A stretch of 64,000 nucleotides of DNA, from the NCBI RefSeq assembly GCF_000317125.1, contig NC_019695.1, forward strand, positions 6,188,336 through 6,252,335, read 5' to 3'. The stretch comes from Chroococcidiopsis thermalis PCC 7203. GTDB lineage: Bacteria; Cyanobacteriota; Cyanobacteriia; Cyanobacteriales; Chroococcidiopsidaceae. Under the pieces are notes generated by a model. The model had not been told where the DNA came from. It searched no databases and saw only the letters and a list, made by a program, of their open reading frames with translations. Positions 37,043 through 44,799 of this stretch are shown piece after piece. The number at the start of each line of letters is the position of its first letter. Positions within the stretch are counted from its first letter, which is position 1. The position numbers were made by a program, and so were the translations under genes.

Positions 37043-38554
37043 TCACAAATCTGCAATTAGCCTTGCCTTCCTGAGAAAGAATTGGAGTACAGTCTCTTCT
37101 CTAGAAATAATATCGACTCTACCCTCCATTCCTAACTGGATAGAACACTGGCGATCGCCCCGAACTAAAGAAAGACTTTCTGGCTCAACCGTGACTTCGT
37201 AGAAACTAGGAAGAGCAGTCGCTGTTTGACTGGTAGTCGTTGTAGAGGTTGCCGTAGAAGCACCATTTCCTTGAGGCACAACGGCATCTGGGGAAATTGC
37301 CTTCACCCTACCCTTGAGAGTGCCGTAGTCTGTATAAGAACAGGCAGAAACCCGCATTTGTACGTCTTGACCTTCATTCAACTTATTTTTTTCCTGAGGC
37401 GCGATCGCTGCCTTAATGACCAAGGGTGCATTAGTTGGCACAATTTGGGCAATTTCCTCACCAGAAATTACAGTTTGACCAGGATTGCGCAAGTTCAGCT
37501 TGGAAATAATACCGTCAGATGTAGCGGTAATGTTAGTCTGTCCTAGCTCGAATTTTACTTGTTGGAGTTCGCTTTTGTCGCGCTCTAGCTGTTTTTGAAT
37601 TTCAATTTGTTGTCCGATCAGGGCATCGCGTTCTTTGTTTAATGTAGCAATACTACCTTTTCCTGAAGCTTTTTCTTGAGCGATACGCGATTCGGCGATC
37701 GCGACTTCTGCCTGACTGGGATTCAGGGAAGTTTGGGCGCGTTGCTGTTTAGCATGGGCTGCTGTAACTGCTTCTTGTAGCCCCTCGATCGCTTGTTCTT
37801 GCGTCTGGACTGCCGCTCTTTGCGCCTCAACTGCCTGTTGTTGTTGGTCAACAGCTAGTTGTGCTTCCTCAAACTGATCCCGAGACAGCGCTCCGACTTT
37901 AGCGACACTCTCATATCGGTTTCGCTTCGCTTGAGCTGCTTTGAAGCCAGCGATCGCCGCTCTGAAATTCGCCTGAGTCACGCCTAATTGTGCCTGAGCT
38001 TTTTGTAATTCCTCCCGAGCTATTCTAATGTTTGCAGAAGCTTCTGCAACGTCAGCAACAGCAATAGTTTTCTTGTCTTGATATTCTCGACTGCGACTGC
38101 TCAGTTGCGCTTGGGCTGAGGCAACAGCGCGATCGATCCGGTCAGTTTCTGCTTCAATGTGGCTATCGAGAGCGCTAATCTGGGCATTGATTTGAACGAG
38201 TTGTAGGCGGCTCTGTCCAATGCTACTAACTAGTTGACTCTTTTTAGTTTGTAGCTTCGAGTCATCAATTGTGGCGATCGCATCTCCGGTTTTAACAACT
38301 TGATTCTCTTTAACAGAAATCCGCATCACCGAACCTGCGGTTGCTGCCTGAACGAGCCGCAATTCTCCAGCCGGACGGACGACTGCCTGCGCTTTTACCG
38401 TGACCTTATATTTAGCTACTGAGGCAATTGGAACGGCTAACCAGACAACAGCAAGAATTAATAATCCACTTACATTAGTCCAACGACCGAGTGGCGGGAG
38501 AAATCCGTTTTCTTGAATTAGAGGTAGAAAATGAGAATTGGAGCGGCTAGTCAT
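37043..38554 (-). CDS. HlyD-family periplasmic adaptor (membrane fusion protein)
   Basis: 503 residues. One helix near the N-terminus (VSGLLILAVVWLAVPIASVA, 29-48), then a barrel-lipoyl half AVVRPAGELRLVQAATAGSV, a long coiled-coil hairpin of Ala/Gln/Glu-rich heptads (residues 80-320) and the second lipoyl/barrel half TATSDGIISKLNLRNPGQTV. This is the type I secretion adaptor layout. It starts 50 nt after the C39 exporter gene and should bridge it to an outer-membrane TolC-like channel, which is not in this window. Confidence 0.92.
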   Translation of the reverse strand: MTSRSNSHFLPLIQENGFLPPLGRWTNVSGLLILAVVWLAVPIASVAKYKVTVKAQAVVRPAGELRLVQAATAGSVMRISVKENQVVKTGDAIATIDDSKLQTKKSQLVSSIGQSRLQLVQINAQISALDSHIEAETDRIDRAVASAQAQLSSRSREYQDKKTIAVADVAEASANIRIAREELQKAQAQLGVTQANFRAAIAGFKAAQAKRNRYESVAKVGALSRDQFEEAQLAVDQQQQAVEAQRAAVQTQEQAIEGLQEAVTAAHAKQQRAQTSLNPSQAEVAIAESRIAQEKASGKGSIATLNKERDALIGQQIEIQKQLERDKSELQQVKFELGQTNITATSDGIISKLNLRNPGQTVISGEEIAQIVPTNAPLVIKAAIAPQEKNKLNEGQDVQMRVSACSYTDYGTLKGRVKAISPDAVVPQGNGASTATSTTTTSQTATALPSFYEVTVEPESLSLVRGDRQCSIQLGMEGRVDIISREETVLQFFLRKARLIADL

Positions 38555-38604
38555 AATAGATCATTCGTAATTTCTAATCAAAAACAGTAATTATCAATTA
38601 GTCA

Positions 38605-40836
38605 TTAGTAGCCTGGAGCTTGAGTGATAGTGGGAGACTTACCGTTAGAATACGAGGCAGATTTTCCGGCTAAACCATTTGTTGCTGGAGTAAAGTCATC
38701 GAGAAAATCTAAGTGGTCGCCGACTTGATAGCGTAGTTCCTCTGGAGTGCCAGAGATTTTCAAGCGTCCTGCTTCTAGCAGCACAATCCAATCGGCTCGC
38801 CCAATCACTTTGGGACGGTGGCTGATCAAAATCGTCGTTTTGCCCTGGCGATGGTGCAGCAGTCGATTTAGTACTTGAGCTTCACTGACTGGATCGAGAG
38901 CGCCAGTAGATTCATCTAAAATTAGTATCGGTGGGTCAGTAACTATGGCTCTGGCTATAGCTAGTCTCTGCCGTTGTCCCCCAGAGAGATTCGCACCAAA
39001 TTCTCCTAAAATTGTTTGATATTTATCGGGCAGGTTACTAATAAACTCATCTGCACCTGCAATCTGGCAAGCCCTCACAATTTGTTCAAAAGTGATGTGG
39101 GGATAACTAAAGTGGAAGTTGTCAATAATGGAACGACTCCAGAAGTGGGGTTCTTGCGGCACTAAAACGACTTGCTGTCGCAGGCATTCGAGAGAGAGGT
39201 CTTGCTGGTTATAATCACCGTAGCGGATGTTGCCAGATTGGAGAGAATATAAGCCAGTAGTCAGTTTGGCAAGAGTACTTTTGCCACAGCCGGATTTACC
39301 AATCAAAGCTGTAACTTGACCGCCAGGGATCTTGAGGGAAAAATCTTCGAGCAGGTCAACTCTACCTGCATGGTGAAAGTTGAGATTAGTGCAAATAATA
39401 TCCGCATCGCCCTGAATGTCTGTCCAAGGTTTTTTGAAGTCATTTTCATCTTCTGGAGTGGCATCGATGACTTCTGTGAGGCGTTGGATGACAATTTGGG
39501 CAGTAATAAACTCATCAGCCAACCCAATGGCTGAACTTAAAAAACCGAGAAAGTTACCGCTCATGCCGTTAAATGCCAGCAACTGACCGATAGATAATGT
39601 TTGATTAATTACTAGGTAGCTGCCCAACCAGAGAACACCAATATTGGTAAAAGTGGAGAGGATACCAGTAATAGTGCTACTGTAAAGCCCTAACTTCATC
39701 GTACTCCAGCCCAAGTTGGCAAGATGACCGTAATTGCTTTGATACTCTTGCCAAGCTTGCTCTGTGGCTTGGGTGGTTTTGAGTACCTGAACACCGCGAA
39801 AAGTTTCGACCAGAAAACCCTGGTTTTCCGTGCCTAAGACAATTTGGTTGCGGGTTTTCTGGCGCAAGGCAGGGAGAAAAAGCAGGTTAACGATTGTGAC
39901 GATGACAAAGGCAGCAAAGGAAGCTATGGTAAGTCCCCAGCTATAGAAGAGCATAAAGCTGAGGGAAACCAAGGCAATAAAAAATTGGCTGGGTAAACCG
40001 AGAACAATTTGGGCAACCAGTTGATTGATCGAGTTAACATCGGCAATCCGGCTGACGACTTCGCCACTGCGCCGTCCTTCAAAGTACGATAAGGGCAAAT
40101 GCAGGAGTTTTCGCCCATATTCCAAGATCAAGCCTAATTGCAGTCGCTGACCAAAGTGACCGATCAAGTGAGACTGGACTAAACCAATCGCACTTCTAAA
40201 TAGATTCATCGTAACGACCCCAATTGCCACTGTAGTTAGCAGTTGGGTATCTCCCCTCACCAGCACGTCGTCGGTGAGCAATTGCATCATTAAGGGAGTG
40301 GCAAGGGAAAGCAGCCCAATGGTCATGTTGATGGCAATTGCCTGAGCGAGAATGAACCGATAGGGCAGAACGCGCTTCAGATAGCGCCCAAAACCGCTAA
40401 CTCTATCGTTTGGTTGTTCGTAAAAGCGGCTGTCATCTGGTGCGAGCAGTAGCATCGTACCATTAGTCCAACCTTTGACTAGTTCCTCGCGGCTCAGGTA
40501 GCGGATACCAACGGCGGGGTCGGCAATGACATATTTTTTCCCTTTTTGTCCGTACAAAACAACCCAGTGGTAGCCTTTCCAGTGGATGATGGCTGGTAGT
40601 GGTGCTTGGTGCAAGCGATCGAGTATTTGAGGATTTGCTTTGACTTGGCGAGCATTGAATCCTAAAGTTTCTGCTCCCCGATTCAACCCTAGTAGGGTAG
40701 TCCCCCGAGACCCCGTACCAACTGCTTCTCGCACGCGGTTGAGGGCAAAGGTGCGCCCGTAGTGTTTGGCAATGGTGGCAATGCAGGCTGCACCACAGTC
40801 TTCTTCACTGTGTTGATTGACAAGTTGGTATTTCAT
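38605..40836 (-). CDS. Peptidase-containing ABC exporter (C39 PCAT) for double-glycine substrates
   Basis: A 743-residue PCAT. The N-terminal C39 peptidase (residues 1-135) has the catalytic Cys C14 in EEDCGAACIA, His H90 in GYHWVVLY and Asp D106 in ADPAVG. Six helices follow, then the ATPase: Walker A GKSGCGKST, Q-loop LVPQEPHFW, signature LSGGQRQRLAIARAI, Walker B ILILDESTGALD. Such proteins cut leader peptides after a Gly-Gly and export the mature part. The gene is followed by the HlyD adaptor and preceded by a gene coding a GG-leader protein, so cleavage and export of that protein is likely. Confidence 0.94.
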   Translation of the reverse strand: MKYQLVNQHSEEDCGAACIATIAKHYGRTFALNRVREAVGTGSRGTTLLGLNRGAETLGFNARQVKANPQILDRLHQAPLPAIIHWKGYHWVVLYGQKGKKYVIADPAVGIRYLSREELVKGWTNGTMLLLAPDDSRFYEQPNDRVSGFGRYLKRVLPYRFILAQAIAINMTIGLLSLATPLMMQLLTDDVLVRGDTQLLTTVAIGVVTMNLFRSAIGLVQSHLIGHFGQRLQLGLILEYGRKLLHLPLSYFEGRRSGEVVSRIADVNSINQLVAQIVLGLPSQFFIALVSLSFMLFYSWGLTIASFAAFVIVTIVNLLFLPALRQKTRNQIVLGTENQGFLVETFRGVQVLKTTQATEQAWQEYQSNYGHLANLGWSTMKLGLYSSTITGILSTFTNIGVLWLGSYLVINQTLSIGQLLAFNGMSGNFLGFLSSAIGLADEFITAQIVIQRLTEVIDATPEDENDFKKPWTDIQGDADIICTNLNFHHAGRVDLLEDFSLKIPGGQVTALIGKSGCGKSTLAKLTTGLYSLQSGNIRYGDYNQQDLSLECLRQQVVLVPQEPHFWSRSIIDNFHFSYPHITFEQIVRACQIAGADEFISNLPDKYQTILGEFGANLSGGQRQRLAIARAIVTDPPILILDESTGALDPVSEAQVLNRLLHHRQGKTTILISHRPKVIGRADWIVLLEAGRLKISGTPEELRYQVGDHLDFLDDFTPATNGLAGKSASYSNGKSPTITQAPGY

Positions 40837-40898
40837 GTTGATGAGTAGCCCTTGATAAATCAGGGCTGTTTTATTTGGAAGAACTTTTATTAATAAAG

Positions 40899-40955
40899 AA
40901 ATCGGGAGCTAAGGAAAAATATCTTTGATTTTCCCTAGTCTCCCTTCTTGTAAAC
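40899..40955 (-). terminator. Hairpin between the GG-leader gene and the C39 exporter gene
   Basis: GGGAG-CTA-GGAAAA on one side pairs with TTTTCCCTAGTCTCCC on the other across a short AT-rich loop, in the 222-nt gap. It could limit transcription from the substrate gene into the exporter gene, a common arrangement where cargo is made in excess. No strong U-tract is seen. Confidence 0.5.
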
Positions 40956-41058
40956 TTTATTCTATGGAGAATAAAACGACCCTACCCTTACAGAAGAGTA
41001 TAAGGCTGTAGCTCAGAAACTCATAATGGGTTTTAAGCTATAGTTTGACCTACTATAT

Positions 41059-41418
41059 TTACGGCTGCTGAGAAATAAATGAGAACCCTTGATGAAGTTC
41101 TAACTTGTTTCCAACAACTTCAAGCCTGTAAACTATTTCGGGATCTAGCTGTGTTAATTCCGGCGCATAATCTTTTCCTTCTAGCGTGTCACGTATTAAA
41201 TACGTTTTATCATAGGGAGAAGAGAAATCAAGTTGTTTCTGAGGATCTATAGATCGCCGTGTCGTAATGCCATTGGCATCAAAAGTAGTGACGTATATTT
41301 TCCGATTTGCATCATTCCAAATTTTATAATTGTAACCTCCACTGATAGCGGCACCTTCTTCGGGGGTTAATTCAGCGAACAATTGTTCGTCAGCAAAAGA
41401 AAAACGGTTGTCTAACAT
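41059..41418 (-). CDS. Double-glycine-leader secreted protein, cysteine-free core
   Basis: 119 residues. The N-terminus MLDNRFSFADEQLFAELTPE leads to EGAAISGG at 21-28, a typical leader for C39 cleavage after G28. The mature part would be 91 residues with no Cys. It is rich in Asp, Thr, Tyr and charged residues and looks beta-strand-forming (IYVTTFDANGITTRR, YLIRDTLEGKDY, VYRLEVVGNKLELHQGFSF). Most C39 cargos are short or Cys-containing peptides, so this is larger and of a different type. It is upstream of the C39 exporter on the same strand. Function unknown: a bacteriocin-like toxin, an adhesive or a surface protein are possibilities. Confidence 0.8.
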   Translation of the reverse strand: MLDNRFSFADEQLFAELTPEEGAAISGGYNYKIWNDANRKIYVTTFDANGITTRRSIDPQKQLDFSSPYDKTYLIRDTLEGKDYAPELTQLDPEIVYRLEVVGNKLELHQGFSFISQQP

Positions 41419-42299
41419 TGTTTTAATCCTTTAATAGAATTGGGTAAATTTATCTGGAATAAGTACTGACTTCCAGATAGAGAACTGAGTAGGAAGGGGT
41501 TAATTTTTTAACTCCTCTTCCTGGGGAAATGTATCTCTACTACTAGGCTATCCGTGTCTTATGCAATCGCAAACCGAACGAACGGCATTGACAAATTGCT
41601 CACTGATAGCGTTTTGTGAGTCCATTTAGATGAAGATGCTTACTCTCGAAAAATTAGTTTGATACCTTTTTTCGCGTTGCATCTCTTGCAGCTATGAAAC
41701 TAATCAATAACTGATTAGTACTTTTAGTATGAAAGCAACCTGTTTGCGATCGCGTTCAATTAAATGTATGACTTTATGTATAAGTTAAATAATTTCTATC
41801 TATTGTTGTTTGAGTTATAGAAAATTTCATTGATTTAAGTAACAAGGTAGATCGTGCAGGGCAGAAGTAAAGTAGATCGTGCAGGGCAGAAGTAAAGAAC
41901 TACTATACTGAACGAGAGGCGATCGACTTTGAGCAGTTGCGCCACAAAAACTTGTTGATAGCAAAAGAATCGGCTCAATTAGAGCAGATTATAAAGCCAT
42001 AAGGTGAATCACATTTTGAGCTAGTTTCATTACGCAATGATAAGAACTGTAAGTTACTTTTAAGGATTGATGATGAATCGTTTAGCAGCGTATTTCTGAC
42101 TTGACACTCAGCATAAAACTAATCATGTGACTAATAGAATTAACTATTCGATACAGATGCTTCCACGTGCTTATCACCCTTTAAATATATAGAAAGAATA
42201 AAATACTAACTCTGCTACGATTTTTACAAAACAACTGTAAGAACAGTTCTGTTTTTCTCTAAAGATGCGATCTGGTGGTATGATAATCTCCTCAATCTA
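41419..42299. other. Long non-coding region between the secretion cluster and hupE
   Basis: 881 nt with only short open frames. At 41491-41522 a hairpin (AGGAAGGGGTTAA with TTAACTCCTCTTCCT) lies close upstream of the GG-leader gene. A 25-bp tandem duplication is at 41847-41896. The right end holds the promoter for the riboswitch transcript. No second GG-leader peptide was found on either strand by eye. Confidence 0.5.
41847..41896. repeat. Perfect 25-bp tandem duplication
   Basis: The 25-mer starting GTAGATCGTGCAGGGCAG and ending AAGTAAA occurs twice without any mismatch, at 41847-41871 and 41872-41896. Perfect identity indicates a recent duplication. No coding frame covers it. Confidence 0.9.
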
Positions 42300-42538
42300 A
42301 TCGGTTCTAGCAGGAAACAGCTGCTAGAGGTAATGGGGAAAGTTCGGTGTAAGTCCGGCGCTGTCCCGCAACTGTAATTGGTAGTTGGTAGTTAGTAAAA
42401 AGGCGAGAGGCAAGAGGCAAGAGGCGAGTGGGAAATTTTGAATTTTGAGTTGTCTTGCTCCCTCAGCTCCCAAGAGCCTCCTCAGCTCCCTCAGCTCTCT
42501 TCTCCCCAGCTCCCGCATGAGTCAGAATACCCACCGAT
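42300..42538 (+). promoter_or_regulatory. Cobalamin (B12) riboswitch with expanded repeat-rich arm
   Basis: Core elements appear in order: closing arm ATCGGT, the conserved block GGGGAAAGTTCGGTGTAAG, TCCGGCGCTGTCCCGCAACTG, and at the far end GTCAGAATACCCACCGAT whose ACCGAT pairs with the first arm. That is the standard B12 element. Between ACTGTAA (about 42376) and GAGTCAG (about 42519) lies about 140 nt of simple repeats (TTGGTAG, AGAGGCA, CTCAGCTCC), much longer than usual for this arm. It ends 36 nt before hupE, so hupE should be repressed when B12 is plentiful. Confidence 0.92.
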
Positions 42539-42574
42539 AGAAATTGTTTAACTCACATCCTTCGCGAGGTACGG

Positions 42575-43243
42575 ATGATGTCTAAAGATTTGATGTCTAA
42601 AATTTTGCAGCTATTTTGGCGCTACTTAGGGTTAATTGCAACCGCTTTGACGATCGCATTTTTTGCCATACCCCAACCAGCTTATGCCCATCACGCGATT
42701 GGTGGCAAGACTCCGGTAAATTTATTTGAAGGTTTCTTGTCAGGACTGGCTCACCCTGTTATCGGTTTAGATCATTTAGCTTTTGTCGTGGCAATTGGAT
42801 TACTTGCAGTCGGACAGCGGCGCGGTGCTTTAATTCCGGCTGGGTTTGTCGTGGCGGCGATGTTGGGGACAGTTATTCACGTCTTCCAAATCGATTTACC
42901 TGCGGCTGAGGTCGCGATCGCAGTTTCTGTTATCATCTTTGGGGCAATGCTGGTGTGGCGAGATCGTCCTCATTGGTTGATAACATTGGGGTTGGGTGCG
43001 ATCGCGGGATTGTTTCACGGTTACGCTTACGGAGAAGCTATTATCGGGGCGCAAATGTTTCCTCTATTTGCTTACTTGTTGGGTTTTACTCTAATCCAAT
43101 ATGGTGTTGCTTTAGTTGCCTTTTTAGTAGGAAATTTAGCATTGCAGAAATCTGCTAATTCTAGTCCTGCTTGGTTAAGATTATCTGGTTTAGCAATCTG
43201 TGCAATTGGGGTAGTGTTCTTGACTTCCTCGGTGATGGGTTAA
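42575..43243 (+). CDS. hupE: HupE/UreJ-family metal transporter, probably cobalt
   Basis: A 222-residue membrane protein with a signal-like first helix ending AYAHHA and six further helices. The family motif is GLAHPVIGLDHLAFVVAIG; a second His-rich block is GLFHGYAYGEA. HupE/UreJ proteins were linked to nickel for hydrogenase or urease, and in cyanobacteria to cobalt when under B12 control. The cobalamin riboswitch directly upstream makes cobalt the better guess here. The urease genes in this window are 36 kb away. Confidence 0.9.
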   Translation: MMSKDLMSKILQLFWRYLGLIATALTIAFFAIPQPAYAHHAIGGKTPVNLFEGFLSGLAHPVIGLDHLAFVVAIGLLAVGQRRGALIPAGFVVAAMLGTVIHVFQIDLPAAEVAIAVSVIIFGAMLVWRDRPHWLITLGLGAIAGLFHGYAYGEAIIGAQMFPLFAYLLGFTLIQYGVALVAFLVGNLALQKSANSSPAWLRLSGLAICAIGVVFLTSSVMG

Positions 43244-43272
43244 AAGTTAAGTAGTCACCTGTGGCAATCGCC

Positions 43273-43385
43273 GCCAGTGAATTAATTCACTGGCTTATAG
43301 CTCAAGTCGGATAAAGCCGACTACAATTGATTTCTAGTCTACTTCAGTAGACTTTTGCTGTTAGCCTCGGACTTAAGTTCGAGGC
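43273..43385. repeat. Array of four successive hairpins between hupE and the CobW gene
   Basis: Four separate inverted repeats lie in 113 nt: GCCAGTGAATT/AATTCACTGGC (43273-43294), AGTCGG/CCGACT (43305-43322), AGTCTAC/GTAGACT (43336-43353) and GCCTCGGACTT/AAGTTCGAGGC (43364-43385). Regular spacing and unequal sequences suggest a structured non-coding element or a multi-hairpin repeat, not one terminator. Confidence 0.8.
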
Positions 43386-43507
43386 GGGTCTGAATACTAA
43401 TTGAGAATGCTCACTGGTCACTGGTCAGTGATAACTGCTCCCCACTCCCTCAATACTTGTGAGACAATGCTGTTTGTCGATCGCAGGCTAATTTCAATTA
43501 GAATCCA

Positions 43508-44563
43508 ATGGCTACAAAAATTCCCGTTACAGTCGTTACTGGTTTCTTAGGCAGCGGCAAAACAACTCTCATCCGTCATTTGTTGCAAAATAATCAGGGA
43601 CGGCGCATTGCTATTTTAGTCAATGAGTTTGGCGAGTTGGGGATAGATGGGGAATTACTGAAATCTTGCCAGGTTTGTCCAGAAGAGGCGAAAGGTGAAG
43701 ATAGCTTACCTCAGATTGTGGAATTAACAAATGGTTGTCTGTGCTGTACGGTACAAGAAGAATTCTTGCCGACAATGCTGGAGTTATTAAAACGCCGAGA
43801 TAGTATAGATTGCATTGCGATCGAAACTTCTGGGTTAGCTTTACCAAAACCATTGGTGAAAGCTTTTCGCTGGCACGAGATCCGCAATGCTGCTACGGTG
43901 GATGCAGTGGTGACGGTGGTAGATTGTGCTGCTGTTGCCGCCGGAACGTTTGCTAGCAATCCGCAGGCGATTGAGGTACAAAGACAGGCAGATGAGAGTT
44001 TAGAACACGAAACCCCATTACAGGAATTATTTGAAGACCAGTTGGCTTGTGCAGATTTAGTTGTATTGAATAAAACTGACTTGATTGATGCAACAACGCA
44101 AGCCGAAGTTTTAAAGTTGGTGCAACAAGAACTACCGCGACAGGTAAAAATGGTAACAAGCGATCGCGGTCAAATCGAGCCTACAATTTTGTTGGGTTTT
44201 CAAGCTGCGGCTGAAGATGATTTGTCCAATCGTCCCAGCCATCACGACACGGAAGAAGACCACGAACACGAAGAAGAAATTACTTCAACCCATGTTGTGT
44301 TAAATCGCACATTTGAACCTAATGCTTTACAAAACCAGTTGCAAGTATTAGCAAAAGAACAAGATATTTATCGGATTAAAGGTTTTGTCGCTGTTGCAAA
44401 TAAACCGATGCGTCTGGTTTTACAAGGCGTGGGAACCCGATTTGACCAATTTTACGATCGCTTGTGGCAACCTGAAGAAATGCCGCAAACTCGATTGGTT
44501 TTTATCGGTCGCAGTCTCAATCCTACTACAATTGAATCTCAATTAGTAGCTTTGCCGAACTAA
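43508..44563 (+). CDS. cobW: CobW/COG0523-family GTPase (metal chaperone)
   Basis: 351 residues. G-loop VVTGFLGSGKTTLIRHLL, Walker B-like VNEFGELGIDG, the metal-binding motif GCLCCTV, the guanine-specificity motif NKTDL and a His/Glu/Asp-rich segment (HHDTEEDHEHEEE) followed by the C-terminal CobW_C domain. COG0523 GTPases insert or traffic metals. Those beside B12 genes are cobalt-related (CobW), others serve zinc. Position after the riboswitch-hupE unit favours CobW, but 264 nt with hairpins separate them and a zinc role remains possible. Confidence 0.88.
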   Translation: MATKIPVTVVTGFLGSGKTTLIRHLLQNNQGRRIAILVNEFGELGIDGELLKSCQVCPEEAKGEDSLPQIVELTNGCLCCTVQEEFLPTMLELLKRRDSIDCIAIETSGLALPKPLVKAFRWHEIRNAATVDAVVTVVDCAAVAAGTFASNPQAIEVQRQADESLEHETPLQELFEDQLACADLVVLNKTDLIDATTQAEVLKLVQQELPRQVKMVTSDRGQIEPTILLGFQAAAEDDLSNRPSHHDTEEDHEHEEEITSTHVVLNRTFEPNALQNQLQVLAKEQDIYRIKGFVAVANKPMRLVLQGVGTRFDQFYDRLWQPEEMPQTRLVFIGRSLNPTTIESQLVALPN

Positions 44564-44574
44564 AATTGCACTCT

Positions 44575-44605
44575 TGTTAGGGTGTGCGATCGATCCACCC
44601 TAACA
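44575..44605. terminator. Hairpin after the CobW-family gene
   Basis: TGTTAGGGTG pairs with CACCCTAACA (10 bp) around an 11-nt loop, 12 nt after the stop codon. There is no T-run. Position suggests the end of the cobW transcript. Confidence 0.6.
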
Positions 44606-44799
44606 GACCATGTATTGCGTCTAATCTTCAAGAACAATAACGATTTATCTATAGTTAAAAGAATTAAGAATATCTTAATTTTGTATTCTAAATAACCATT
44701 GTATAGGGGATGATACAATAAGCTGAGCTATTACTCTATACCTATAGAAATAATCCTATAGTATGGGATTGTAGCAGCCTAACTATCAGGTTGAATTGT

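Noticed and set aside
42324-42518. Minus-strand small frame in the hupE leader
   Set aside because: It lies wholly within the cobalamin riboswitch and its repeat expansion; composition is that of repeats.
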